From: Xylophilus rhododendri
Lineage (GTDB): Bacteria > Pseudomonadota > Gammaproteobacteria > Burkholderiales > Burkholderiaceae_C
DNA length: 64,000 nucleotides
Assembly (NCBI RefSeq): GCF_009906855.1
Contig: NZ_CP047650.1
Span: 4,340,001 to 4,404,000 of the forward strand
Direction: 5' to 3'
Part shown: piece by piece, positions 40,391-48,706 of the stretch
Layout of the letters: the number at the start of each line of letters is the position of its first letter
Position numbering within the stretch: position 1 is the stretch's first letter
The notes under the pieces: model-generated
The model's database searches: none
Told to the model about the DNA's origin: nothing
What the model saw: the letters and a program-made list of their open reading frames with translations, nothing else
Translations under genes and position numbers: made by a program

Positions 40391-41483
40391 GCGGCTGCGC
40401 GATGCGGCCATAAGTCACGAGGTCGACCTTCGCCAGTACAGCGCCAGCGTGGTCCACAAGATCATCGCGGTGCTGAACCGCAGCGATGAGCGCCTGTTCG
40501 AGCAACTGACCGCGGCCCTGGCCCAGGTCGAGCCAAGCACCTTCGCCGTGGACCGCCTCGAATCGTTGCTTGGCAGCGTCCGGGCGACCAACGTCCAGGC
40601 CTACAACCAGGTCGAGCGCGACCTGACCGCCGAGCTGCGCGACTTCGCCGGCTACGAGGTCGATTTCCAGTCGACCACTCTGCGCGACGTGATGCCGCAG
40701 CCTGTGCCGGTCGCCGTGGTGAGCGTGGATCAGGTCTATGCCGCCGCGATGGCCAGGCCTTTCCAAGGCGGCCTCCTGAAGCAGTGGATTGCCGACCAGA
40801 AGGCTGGAAAGGCCAAGAAGATCCGCCAGGTGGTGGCGCAAGGCTTTGTCGAGGGTCGCACCACCGACCAGATCGTGCGTGACCTCCGCGGCACGCGGGC
40901 GAAGGGCTATGCCGACGGCCTGCTAGAGATCAGCCGGCGCGATGCGCAGTCTGTCGTGCAGACCGCCCTGGGCCACATGGCCGGCTTCGTGCAGGACCGG
41001 GTCGCCGAGGCGAACGAAGACATCATCAAGGCGGTGCGGTGGTCTGCGACGCTCGATTTGCGCACCTCACCTATCTGCCGGGTGCGGGACGGCAAGACCT
41101 ACACGCCTGCCGGGCACAAACCGATCGGGCACACGCTGCCGTGGCTGGCCGGGCCAGGCCGGGCGCATTGGCGGTGCCGGTCAGCGCAGGCCATCGTGAC
41201 GAAGAGCTGGCAGGAGCTGTCGGGCGTCCCCGGCATCCCAGAATTCACGCCCAGCCAGCGCGCGAGCATGGACGGCCAGGTGCCGGCCGAGACGACATAC
41301 CCGCAGTGGCTGGCGAAGCAGTCGGCCGCGCGACAAGACCAAGTGCTGGGCCCCGCCCGCGCGAAGTTGCTGCGCGACGGCGGCCTTGAACTGAAGGATC
41401 TCTACGGCGCCAAGGGCCAGCCGCTCACGCTGGACCAGCTGCGCGAGCGCGACGCGGCGGCGTTTTCGAAGGCCGGCATATAG
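40371..41483 (+). CDS. Phage head morphogenesis protein (SPP1 gp7 type)
   Basis: A 370-residue minor head protein. The C-terminal half has the conserved core: ADGLLEISRRDAQSVVQTAL, ATLDLRTSPICRVRDGKTYT, and GPGRAHWRCRSAQAIVTKSW with His/Cys residues. The N-terminal part is helical. It follows the portal as in SPP1 and is expected inside the prohead, influencing portal assembly or DNA ejection. Confidence 0.88.
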   Translation: MAETVNERLRDAAISHEVDLRQYSASVVHKIIAVLNRSDERLFEQLTAALAQVEPSTFAVDRLESLLGSVRATNVQAYNQVERDLTAELRDFAGYEVDFQSTTLRDVMPQPVPVAVVSVDQVYAAAMARPFQGGLLKQWIADQKAGKAKKIRQVVAQGFVEGRTTDQIVRDLRGTRAKGYADGLLEISRRDAQSVVQTALGHMAGFVQDRVAEANEDIIKAVRWSATLDLRTSPICRVRDGKTYTPAGHKPIGHTLPWLAGPGRAHWRCRSAQAIVTKSWQELSGVPGIPEFTPSQRASMDGQVPAETTYPQWLAKQSAARQDQVLGPARAKLLRDGGLELKDLYGAKGQPLTLDQLRERDAAAFSKAGI

Positions 41484-41490
41484 TTGCAGG

Positions 41491-41751
41491 ATGCCGCTGC
41501 AGCTCGTCCCGCCCTCCGAGCCTTCCCACGAAGAGAAGGTTCGCCAGCGCGTGCGGTCCATGCCGAAGCGTCAGGACGGCATGCTCCAGTGCAACCGATG
41601 CGGCTGCCGGACCTCGCTGACCACCACGAACGGCACCTACTTCAAGGACGGCCGGCGCATCAACGGCACGGTGATCGAGAAGGACGTCTGCGCGAACTGC
41701 TTCAAGGATGGAATCAAGAGTTCCATGCTGCCCACCATCAAGCCGGCCTAA
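41491..41751 (+). CDS. Small zinc-finger phage protein, 86 aa
   Basis: This protein has a four-Cys zinc motif: MLQCNRCGCRTSLTTTNGTY and DVCANCFKDGIKSSM. It lies directly after the head morphogenesis gene, a place where similar small proteins are found in related prophages. Function unknown. It overlaps the end of the convergent gene at 41748 by 4 bases. Confidence 0.7.
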   Translation: MPLQLVPPSEPSHEEKVRQRVRSMPKRQDGMLQCNRCGCRTSLTTTNGTYFKDGRRINGTVIEKDVCANCFKDGIKSSMLPTIKPA

Positions 41752-41972
41752 TTCCGCCAGCTCTGCTTGAACTCCTGATCGGCCCACATCTCCACAAAGT
41801 CGGCCGGCGCGAAGCTCTTAGTCCGGAAATCGAAAACTTCAGGGTGCGCCTGTTTAAGCCACGACAGGAAGTCTGAAACGTTGATTTCCTGGGATCCTTT
41901 GTCTGGATGAAATTTGGCCTGCCACGAGTGACACAACGACCTGACAGCCTGTTCGGCTTCCTTCTTCATCAT
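41748..41972 (-). CDS. Antisense small protein in the late operon (moron-like), 74 aa
   Basis: A 74-residue protein read against the late genes: MMKKEAEQAVRSLCHSWQAK, FHPDKGSQEINVSDFLSWLK, ending ADQEFKQSWRN. Base composition is less G/C-rich than the flanking genes. It is followed on the late strand by a terminator at 42021. Placement, orientation and composition fit a moron, a gene added to a phage and expressed on its own. No family recognised. Confidence 0.6.
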   Translation of the reverse strand: MMKKEAEQAVRSLCHSWQAKFHPDKGSQEINVSDFLSWLKQAHPEVFDFRTKSFAPADFVEMWADQEFKQSWRN

Positions 41973-42020
41973 TTCGACGACTCCTGACTTAGATCGCGGA
42001 TCGTATCGAACCCCTTCTCA

Positions 42021-42053
42021 AGCCGCCCCGGTGCAAATCGGAGGCGGCTTTTT
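42021..42053 (+). terminator. Intrinsic terminator inside the late operon, before scaffold
   Basis: AGCCGCC...GGCGGCT with a 15-base loop followed by five T residues. It lies between the head morphogenesis block and the scaffold gene. Confidence 0.7.
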
Positions 42054-42139
42054 CATGCCTCAAACGCGGATGCGGAGTAGGGCGCTTCGGGCCGGATGGC
42101 CCACCGACCAGCGGGCGGATGCCCAAGGAAACAGCAACC

Positions 42140-42922
42140 ATGCCTTTCAAACTCGACGCAAACGGCGCCATCGTCACCCAGGATGTCAACGGCCAGAAGC
42201 TGCCCGTGTTCGTGCATGCAGACGGCAAAGAGACCGCCTTCGATGGCGACAGCACCATCGCCACCATCAGCCGCCTCAACGGTGAAGCAAAGTCCCACAG
42301 GGAACGAGCCGAAGCCGCCGAGACCGGCCTGAAGGCTTTCGAGGGCATTGCCGATCCGGCAGCGGCCCGCAAGGCCCTGGACGTGGTCAAGAACCTCGAC
42401 GACAAGAAGCTGGTGGATGCCGGCGAGGTCGAGAAGGTCAAGGCCGAAGCCATCAAGTCCGTGCGCGCCGAGTACGAACCCATCGTCGCCAAGGCCAAGG
42501 ATCTGGAAGGCCAGCTCTACGGCGAAAAGATCGGCGGCGCCTTCGCCCGTTCCAAGTTCATCGCCGAGAAGGTCGCGGTGCCCGTCGACATGGTGCAAGC
42601 CACGTTCGGCGGCCGCTTCAAGGTGGTGGACGGCAAGACGGTCGCGGTCGACGTCAACGGCCAGCAGATCTTCAGCCGCACCCGCCACGGCGAGCCGGCT
42701 GACTTCGAAGAAGCGCTCGAAATTCTCGTGGACACCTATCCCCACAAGGATCGGATCCTCAAGGGCTCGGGCGCCTCTGGCGGCGGCGCGCAAGGCAGCA
42801 ATGGCCAAGGTGCTGGCGGCAAGAAGAGCATCACCCGAGCTCAGTTCAATGCCATGCCTCCGGAAGCCCAGCGGGCTGCGGCGGCCGAGGCGAACAAGGG
42901 CACCACAGTCATCACCGACTGA
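42140..42922 (+). CDS. Capsid scaffold-like protein
   Basis: A 260-residue, charged, mostly helical protein (KLDANGAIVTQDVNGQKLPV at the start; later GEKIGGAFARSKFIAEKVAV and FEEALEILVDTYPHKDRILK; a Gly-rich linker; ARAQFNAMPPEAQRAAAAEA-type tail). Position directly before the coat gene and composition match scaffold proteins (DUF6651-like). AAGGAAA precedes ATG 42140. Expected to guide procapsid assembly and then leave or stay inside. Confidence 0.7.
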   Translation: MPFKLDANGAIVTQDVNGQKLPVFVHADGKETAFDGDSTIATISRLNGEAKSHRERAEAAETGLKAFEGIADPAAARKALDVVKNLDDKKLVDAGEVEKVKAEAIKSVRAEYEPIVAKAKDLEGQLYGEKIGGAFARSKFIAEKVAVPVDMVQATFGGRFKVVDGKTVAVDVNGQQIFSRTRHGEPADFEEALEILVDTYPHKDRILKGSGASGGGAQGSNGQGAGGKKSITRAQFNAMPPEAQRAAAAEANKGTTVITD

Positions 42923-42945
42923 CCTTTCCGTTTCTCAACCTCCCG

Positions 42946-42968
42946 GCCCGCCATGTGCGGGCTTTTTT
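42946..42968 (+). terminator. Intrinsic terminator between scaffold and coat genes
   Basis: GCCCGC-CATGT-GCGGGC followed by six T residues, 18 bases before the coat start. May adjust scaffold to coat expression together with antitermination. Confidence 0.75.
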
Positions 42969-42985
42969 GTTCCCGAAAGTCCGAC

Positions 42986-44308
42986 ATGAAAAACACGCTT
43001 TCCAAGCTGCGCTTCGGCGCCCTGGCACTAGCCGCATCCATCGCGGCCGTGCTACCCATGACCACCTACGCAGCCGCGGTGGGCCGGGTCTACAACGCGC
43101 TGGTCCTGCAGGTCACCGAGGCCAAGCAGAGCTTCGCGCTCGGCTCCAACACCCTGACGGGCCTGATCCCCACGCTATACGCGGCGCTGGACACCGTGGC
43201 GCGCGAGTTCGTCGGGTTCATCCCAGCGGTGGCGCGCGACAACCAGCTGGCGCGGGCGGCCAAGGGTCAGCAGGTCACCTCGTTCATTGCGCCGCCGGCC
43301 ACCGCCGCCGACGTGGTGCCGGGGGTGACCGCGCCCAACGACGGCGACCAGGTCTTCGGCGCCTTCAACCTCACCATCAGCAAGTCCCGCTACGTGCCGG
43401 TCCGCTGGAACGGCGAGGAGCAGCTGGCGCTGAACAACGGTAACGGCGTCGGCCAGCAAGCCATGATCGTCCAGCAGTTTGCCCAGGCGTTCCGCACGCT
43501 GACCAACGAGATGGAAGCCGACATGGCCATGACCGCCTACAAGGCGGCTTCGCGCTCGACCGGCACTCCGGGCACCGCGCCGTTCGGCGTGGCCGGCGAC
43601 CTGACCGACTTCTCCAACCCCGCCCAGATCCTGGACGTGAACGGTGCACCGATCGGCGACCGCGCCATGATCGTCAGCGCGCCGGCCATGAACAACCTGC
43701 GCGGCAAGCAGTCGGTGCTGTTCAAGGTCAACGAAGCCGGCACCGACGACCTGCTGCGCCGCGGCTCCATCGGCGAGGCCGAAGGCTTCCGCATCGGCTA
43801 TGCGCCGGCCATCAAGCAGGTGGTCAAGGGCACGGGCGCCAGCTATGTGACCAGCGGCACCTACGCCGCTGGCGCGACCGCCATCACCCTGGCCACCGGT
43901 ACCGGCACCGTCCTGCAAGGCGACCAGGTCACCTTCGCCGGCGACCCGAACGTCTACGGCGTCAACACCGGCCTCTCGGCTCCCGGCACTCTGGTGCTGA
44001 ACAGCCCCGGCCTCCAGCAGGCGCTGGCCAACGGCGTGGCGATGACGGTGGGCAACAGCTTTATGCCGAACATCGCATTCCAGCGCAACGGCCTGATCCT
44101 GGCCACCCGTCTGCCCGCCGTGCCGGTCGACATCAACGGCGTGGCCAACGACATGGCCGACGACCGCATGGCGATCACCGACCCCTTCTCGGGCATCACG
44201 TTCGAGGTCTCGCTGTACCGCCAGTACCGCCAGATCAAGTACGAGATCGCGCTCGCCTGGGGCACGGGCGCAACCAAGTCCGACTTCGTCGCGCTGCTGC
44301 GCGGCTGA
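42986..44308 (+). CDS. Major capsid protein, P22 coat (gp5) family, with signal-like N-terminus
   Basis: A 440-residue P22-type coat protein. Family features: LTGLIPTLYAALDTVAREFV near residues 53-72, FNLTISKSRYVPVRWNGEEQ, and SGITFEVSLYRQYRQIKYEI near the end. The first 31 residues are unusual: MKNTLSKLRF, a hydrophobic stretch GALALAASIAAVLPM, then TTYAAAVG, which reads like a Sec signal with an Ala-x-Ala site. P22 coat has no such segment at its N-terminus. ATG 42986 lacks a strong ribosome site, but no better start is in frame. Confidence 0.88.
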   Translation: MKNTLSKLRFGALALAASIAAVLPMTTYAAAVGRVYNALVLQVTEAKQSFALGSNTLTGLIPTLYAALDTVAREFVGFIPAVARDNQLARAAKGQQVTSFIAPPATAADVVPGVTAPNDGDQVFGAFNLTISKSRYVPVRWNGEEQLALNNGNGVGQQAMIVQQFAQAFRTLTNEMEADMAMTAYKAASRSTGTPGTAPFGVAGDLTDFSNPAQILDVNGAPIGDRAMIVSAPAMNNLRGKQSVLFKVNEAGTDDLLRRGSIGEAEGFRIGYAPAIKQVVKGTGASYVTSGTYAAGATAITLATGTGTVLQGDQVTFAGDPNVYGVNTGLSAPGTLVLNSPGLQQALANGVAMTVGNSFMPNIAFQRNGLILATRLPAVPVDINGVANDMADDRMAITDPFSGITFEVSLYRQYRQIKYEIALAWGTGATKSDFVALLRG

Positions 44309-44322
44309 GCCCCACAGGCCTG

Positions 44323-44350
44323 TCGGGAGCCTCGCGCTCCCGATCGATTC
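44323..44350 (+). terminator. Hairpin after the coat gene (weak terminator)
   Basis: TCGGGAGC / GCTCCCGA 8-bp stem with a five-base loop, followed by only a loose T-rich stretch (TCGATTCTC). Could terminate partly or protect the coat mRNA 3' end. Confidence 0.4.
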
Positions 44351-44369
44351 TCACGTTCAAGGAATTCCG

Positions 44370-44822
44370 ATGACCGACACCACCAAAGACGCCGACAAGG
44401 CCAACGAACAGGCGCTGAAAGCCCAAGCCGAAGCCGCCGAGCTGCAGCGCAAGGCTGACGAAGTCGCCGCGGGCACCACGCCGGAACAGAAGAAGGCCGA
44501 TGCCGCTGCGCAGAGAGCCGACGACCTGCTGGCCAAGGCTGCTGAAGCCGGCGTCGTCGACGAGGCCGCCAAGGCTGTGCCCACCACCGCAGTCGATGCG
44601 GGTGTACTGGCGATCGTCCCGGCTGGAACCATGGCCGGCGACCACCGCGCCCAGAAGTTCGGCAACGACCCATCCAACCCCAAACCCGCCCCTGGCGTGG
44701 ACATGGAGGCCGCCAAGGTCAAGCTGGTGATCCAGAAGCCGGAGCCCGAGGGCAAGGTCTTTTGCGAAGTGCCCGAGGCGATGGTCGGCGACTACGAGCG
44801 CGCCGGCTGGAACCGCGCCTGA
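44370..44822 (+). CDS. Hypothetical head-region protein, 150 aa
   Basis: The first half is an Ala/Lys/Glu coiled-coil-like helix (DKANEQALKAQAEAAELQRK, ADAAAQRADDLLAKAAEAGV). The second half holds VDMEAAKVKLVIQKPEPEGK and ends in YERAGWNRA. It lies after the coat gene and before other head genes, so a structural or decoration role is possible but not shown. Confidence 0.65.
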   Translation: MTDTTKDADKANEQALKAQAEAAELQRKADEVAAGTTPEQKKADAAAQRADDLLAKAAEAGVVDEAAKAVPTTAVDAGVLAIVPAGTMAGDHRAQKFGNDPSNPKPAPGVDMEAAKVKLVIQKPEPEGKVFCEVPEAMVGDYERAGWNRA

Positions 44823-44841
44823 GCGAAAGCCTGGGTTCGAG

Positions 44842-44866
44842 CGTCCTGGTGCGCCAGGGCGTTTTT
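44842..44866 (+). terminator. Intrinsic terminator in the head gene block
   Basis: CGTCCTGG-TGCG-CCAGGGCG (one G-T pair) followed by five T residues, between the 150- and 140-residue genes. Confidence 0.7.
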
Positions 44867-44892
44867 GCACAGCCTTTTCATCGGAGGATCCC

Positions 44893-45315
44893 ATGAGCGA
44901 GACCATCATCGAACAGCCCGCCGCCGGCTGCATCTTCATGTACCGCGGCGGCCAGCGCGCCGAGGTGAACGAGAACTCCATCGGGATCATGTCCGGCCTC
45001 GGCTGGGCGGAAACCGATGGGCCGGCCGCGCCGACGCGCGCCGAGTTGGATGTGGCGCTGGCTGCGCTGCCCGGCAACTACACAGACCCGGAATACGTGG
45101 TGAAGGGCATGCGTCAACACTTCGGCGAGCTCTTCACCGGCGAGGACGAAGCCAAGGTGCGGGAGCTCGTCACGGCGCCCGAGAAGAAGGCTTCCGACGG
45201 CCTCAAGGTCGACGAACTGAAGGCCGCCCTGGCCGCCCGCGGCGTCGAAATCCCCGATGGCGTCACTCTGAAGGCTGACCTGGCCGTGCTGCTCGACAAC
45301 GCACCCGCAGCTTAA
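44893..45315 (+). CDS. Head-region protein with SAP/HeH-like C-terminus, 140 aa
   Basis: The C-terminal LKVDELKAALAARGVEIPDG resembles a SAP/HeH helix-extension-helix module often found in phage head-tail connector-region proteins. The N-terminus (GCIFMYRGGQRAEVNENSIG) is not recognised. GGAGG precedes ATG 44893. Likely a small structural protein. Confidence 0.65.
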   Translation: MSETIIEQPAAGCIFMYRGGQRAEVNENSIGIMSGLGWAETDGPAAPTRAELDVALAALPGNYTDPEYVVKGMRQHFGELFTGEDEAKVRELVTAPEKKASDGLKVDELKAALAARGVEIPDGVTLKADLAVLLDNAPAA

Positions 45316-45350
45316 GCCGCCTGGCGGCAACCGAATCCGAAAGTCCACCC

Positions 45351-47087
45351 ATGCCCACGATCAATACCGGCTCCCCCTTCACCAATACGCTGCGCGCGGG
45401 CGCAACGCTCATGGTGGCCGCGCCCGCTGGCGGCCTGGCGTTGATCGAGCGCACCACTGGTCCCGGTGTGGTCGAGAAGACGACCGTTTCGGCGGGGGCC
45501 AGCACGACCCTCGGCCCTTACCTGGGCACCTGCCAATTTAAGGTCACGTCGCTCGTGGGCGCCGTCGAGGTCACGCAGGGACAAGCTGATGCGGGCGGGG
45601 GCGGCGCTGGCTACACCGACGCCCAGGCCCTGGCAGCGGCAAGGGCGGGGATTGCCGCCAGTGTGCTCACTCAGGCGGATGTGGCAGTGGCGGCCCGAAT
45701 TACCAAGGCGGCGCGCCAGGGCGGCCTGCGCCAAGGCAATCCGGTCATCACGGAATACGCCGAAGACGGCACAACCTTCGCGCGGTACATGGCGCCCAAC
45801 GACAAGATCATCCAGCGCGGTCAATGCGTCTGGATTCCCGCGCCGACCGGCAGCTCTGGCGCTCCCGCCGCATCCGGCAACTACACCAATCTGGCGTACA
45901 CCGGAGACGCCCAGTGCATCGTCGGCGAGATCGGCAGCCAGTCCGGCCCCGTGTGCCGCCTGACGGCCACGGTTGCCGGCGGCATCGACTGCCTCTACAC
46001 CCTGCCCACCCCGATTGCGCCGCCCACTTATCGGGGAAATTTCTTCCTGGATGTCGTGCTGCGCGTGCCGCCGGAAGCGGTGGGCAACGGCATCGACATC
46101 GTGGTCGGCGGCGCTGATGGTGGCCGCCGGCGCTTCAAGTTCAATGCATCTGCCTTCAAGGGCGGGATTACCACGCTCCGCCTGTGGAACCCGAACCACG
46201 CCCCGAGTGATCTGGCTCAGCGCTACAGCTCCATCTCGTCCACCGACGAGTCGGCTACGCCTTTCTGGGATTTCACGTCGAACATCACCTACATCCGCAT
46301 CTGGGGCCAGAACACTCCCATCAACACGTCGATTGATGTGATCGGCGCATGGACCCCGACCATCGTCAAGCCGCAAATCTGCCTCGAATTCGAGCTGGCC
46401 GAATTCGCCGAGTCTCCGGCCAACGTGCTGCGCTGGCTCAATGCTGGCCTGGGCGCATCGGTGCGCGCCACCTCGCTTCCGTCTGCGCGGACCACAAGCA
46501 TCGTCGCTACTCTCAAGTCGTTGTATGACGCCGGAGCCGACATCTACAACGGCTCGCAATCCCGCACGTCGCTGAACGGCTCTAGCACCGAGGCCCTGCT
46601 GCGCTCTGAGATGGGCTTGGCCGCCGCCTGGATCGCCAGCAAGGGCTGGATTCGTGGCGCCGACACGTTCAGCACCATCGGTAAGAGTTCCGGCCCCGCT
46701 GCCCTGATGCGCAAGGTGGCGGCTCAGTTCAATATCCGGCGCGGCGACGATGGCAATTCGCGTGCGAACGTCTTCACGGCTGGTCCTGCTGGCTTCGACA
46801 CTCCGATGCACATGCCGGCGCGGGGATACAACGGCCCGACCGTCTATATCAACTACGTCGAGGCTGCGAAGGCCACCGGCGGCATCCTGAAGAATTTCGT
46901 GCATGGCGTCACGGCTTACACGGGGGCGCTGCCGGTGCCCGATGCCGCCAACCCTATTGGCGGCGGCGGTATGTGGGCGCAAGACATGGACATTCTCATC
47001 CCGTATCTGCAAGCGCAAGTCGCTGCGGGCGAGATCGACGTCGTTGGCTGCGGTCAACTTAGCGCTTTCCTGGATGGCCTGGGTTGA
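45351..47087 (+). CDS. Virion-associated protein with NodB-like deacetylase fold, probably inactive
   Basis: A 578-residue protein. Residues 1-80 are a beta-rich module (LRAGATLMVAAPAGGLALIE, GTCQFKVTSLVGAVEVTQG) of a kind that attaches to virions. A Gly/Ala linker follows, then a beta-rich middle (PTYRGNFFLDVVLRVPPEAV). From ~340 on it resembles polysaccharide deacetylases: CLEFELAEFAES where TFDD is expected, TSIVATLKSLYDAGADIYNG, SQSRTSLNGSSTEALLRSEM, then WAQDMDILIPYLQAQVAAGE. The usual metal-binding Asp and the H-x3-H pair are replaced. Likely a decoration protein binding surface glycans; catalysis not supported. Confidence 0.6.
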   Translation: MPTINTGSPFTNTLRAGATLMVAAPAGGLALIERTTGPGVVEKTTVSAGASTTLGPYLGTCQFKVTSLVGAVEVTQGQADAGGGGAGYTDAQALAAARAGIAASVLTQADVAVAARITKAARQGGLRQGNPVITEYAEDGTTFARYMAPNDKIIQRGQCVWIPAPTGSSGAPAASGNYTNLAYTGDAQCIVGEIGSQSGPVCRLTATVAGGIDCLYTLPTPIAPPTYRGNFFLDVVLRVPPEAVGNGIDIVVGGADGGRRRFKFNASAFKGGITTLRLWNPNHAPSDLAQRYSSISSTDESATPFWDFTSNITYIRIWGQNTPINTSIDVIGAWTPTIVKPQICLEFELAEFAESPANVLRWLNAGLGASVRATSLPSARTTSIVATLKSLYDAGADIYNGSQSRTSLNGSSTEALLRSEMGLAAAWIASKGWIRGADTFSTIGKSSGPAALMRKVAAQFNIRRGDDGNSRANVFTAGPAGFDTPMHMPARGYNGPTVYINYVEAAKATGGILKNFVHGVTAYTGALPVPDAANPIGGGGMWAQDMDILIPYLQAQVAAGEIDVVGCGQLSAFLDGLG

Positions 47088-47092
47088 CCGCC

Positions 47093-47620
47093 ATGCCCCT
47101 CACCGTCGATACCGGCGCCGGCAATCCGGCTGCAGACTCCTTCGTCAGCCTGGCTGACGCCACGGCCTACCACTCCTCGATAGGCAATACAGCCTGGGCC
47201 GATCTCGCCCCCGATGTGCAGGAGCAGCGCCTGCGCCGCGCCACTGCCTTCATGGAGCAGGCCTACCGCATGCGCTGGGCCGGCACCCGCGTCACGTCCA
47301 CCCAGGCGCTGTCCTGGCCGCGAGCATGGGTGCCCATGCCCGACGCGCCGGGCGGCTACGGTTCCCTGCCGGCCTACTACCCGATCGACAGCGTGCCGGT
47401 GGCGGTGCAGCGGGCCTGTGCTGAGTTGGCGCTGAAGGCTGCGACCAGCAGCAGCCTGGCGCCGGACGTGAAGCCGCTGGCCACCCGCGTGAAGGTCGGC
47501 CCCATCGAGAAGGAGTACGCCGCCGGCAGCCGGCAGACGACACGCTACGGCGCGGTCGAGGGCATGCTAGCGCCGTTCTTTGCCACGTCGGGCGGCATGG
47601 TGCGGGTGGTGCGAGCGTGA
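47093..47620 (+). CDS. Head-tail connector (DnaT-like ssDNA-binding annotated family)
   Basis: A 175-residue protein: DSFVSLADATAYHSSIGNTA, EQRLRRATAFMEQAYRMRWA, VPVAVQRACAELALKAATSS. These match proteins often labelled DnaT-like in prophages, but their constant place between coat and tail genes shows they are head-tail adaptors. ATG 47093 is preferred over TTG 47084. Confidence 0.72.
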   Translation: MPLTVDTGAGNPAADSFVSLADATAYHSSIGNTAWADLAPDVQEQRLRRATAFMEQAYRMRWAGTRVTSTQALSWPRAWVPMPDAPGGYGSLPAYYPIDSVPVAVQRACAELALKAATSSSLAPDVKPLATRVKVGPIEKEYAAGSRQTTRYGAVEGMLAPFFATSGGMVRVVRA

Positions 47621-48000
47621 AGGGCTGGCTCGATCGAAGCCTGATCGTCGGGCCGTACCTGACGTTGTGCCTGTCGGAGGTCGAGTTCCGGCGCGCAATG
47701 AAGCGTTGCACCGTCGCCGTTGCCGACCAGCCAGCCTGGATCCGCAACGACCAGTCGGACGCGACCGTGCACTGGCTGACCAACCCGAAAGGGTGCCTAG
47801 TCTGCATCGTGTGCGTCCGCCCGCGGGCTGACACGACCGGCATCCAAGTCGCCGCCATGCTGGTCCATGAGGCAGTCCACATCTGGCAGCGGTTCCTGCT
47901 GGACATCGGTGAGGACCAGCCCTCTGCCGAGTTCGAGGCCTATTCGATCCAGGCCATCTCGCAGCGCCTGATGGAAGCCTACGCGGAGCGCACGTCATGA
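47617..48000 (+). CDS. HExxH-containing protein in the connector block, 127 aa
   Basis: A 127-residue protein with AAMLVHEAVHIWQRFLLDIG, giving a HEAVH zinc motif, and a later Glu-rich helix (AEFEAYSIQAISQRLMEAYA) that could supply the third ligand. GTG 47617 overlaps the previous stop. A minimal metallopeptidase fold is likely; whether it processes a virion or host protein is unknown. Confidence 0.65.
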   Translation: MKGWLDRSLIVGPYLTLCLSEVEFRRAMKRCTVAVADQPAWIRNDQSDATVHWLTNPKGCLVCIVCVRPRADTTGIQVAAMLVHEAVHIWQRFLLDIGEDQPSAEFEAYSIQAISQRLMEAYAERTS

Positions 48001-48317
48001 GCGACTTCTACGATGACCTGGCGGCAACGGCGGTAGAGCTGTTGGAAGAACTCGGCCAGGAGATCGCCCTGGCGCGCGGCGGCCTGCGCTTCTCCGCTGC
48101 CGGCGTGGCCCTCGACTACGCCCAGCGCGACATCGACGGCAGCCGCATCAAGTGGGGTGATCGCCGCGTCTACGTGGCGCCGGACCTGGGTACGGCTCCC
48201 GTGTCGGGCGACCAGCTGCGGCTCGCCGACGGCACGGTGCTGCTGGTGATCGCTTCGCGGCCGCTGGCGCCGGACGGAACCATAGTGCTGCACGACGTGC
48301 AGGTCCGGGGCGCCTGA
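47997..48317 (+). CDS. Head-closure / minor structural protein, 106 aa
   Basis: The protein has a helical start (MSDFYDDLAATAVELLEELG) then a beta-rich part (RRVYVAPDLGTAPVSGDQLR, LLVIASRPLAPDGTIVLHDV). Position between connector and tail-completion genes fits a head-closure protein. It overlaps both neighbours (ATGA and shared base). Confidence 0.65.
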   Translation: MSDFYDDLAATAVELLEELGQEIALARGGLRFSAAGVALDYAQRDIDGSRIKWGDRRVYVAPDLGTAPVSGDQLRLADGTVLLVIASRPLAPDGTIVLHDVQVRGA

Positions 48318-48706
48318 TGACCTTCGCCGCGCAGATCGCCTTGTTTGCTTCGAAAACGAAACTGGGCATGGACACTGTCGTCCGCAAGGTCGCCTTCGAC
48401 CTTGGCTCCGCGCTGGTCATCAAGTCGCCCGTCGATAGCGGGCGCTTCAAGAACAACTGGCAGATTGGAGTTGGGTCCGTGAATCTGGCCATCGATTCGG
48501 CCAACGACCCCAGCGGTGCGGCCGCGCTGACCCGCTTGGCGGCTTCCATCGCCACGGTGAAGGCTGGAGGCGTGCTCTACCTCACCAACTCGCTTCCCTA
48601 TGCTCAGCGCCTGGAATATGGCTGGTCCAAGCAGGCTCCGGCCGGCATGGTGCGCACCACGACGGCCGAGTACGGCACCTACCTTCGGAAGGCCATCGCC
48701 TCATGA
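48317..48706 (+). CDS. Tail completion/neck protein (HK97 gp10-like)
   Basis: A 129-residue protein: VIKSPVDSGRFKNNWQIGVG, VLYLTNSLPYAQRLEYGWSK, QAPAGMVRTTTAEYGTYLRK. The P-V-D-S/T-G-R-F-K-N-N-W and N-x-x-P-Y-A-x-x-x-E-Y-G-x-S patterns are typical of HK97 gp10-type proteins. Confidence 0.8.
   Translation: MTFAAQIALFASKTKLGMDTVVRKVAFDLGSALVIKSPVDSGRFKNNWQIGVGSVNLAIDSANDPSGAAALTRLAASIATVKAGGVLYLTNSLPYAQRLEYGWSKQAPAGMVRTTTAEYGTYLRKAIAS

Noticed and set aside
45312..47057. 581-codon leftward open frame
   Set aside because: Antisense to the NodB-like virion gene, which is in the late operon direction with a good start.
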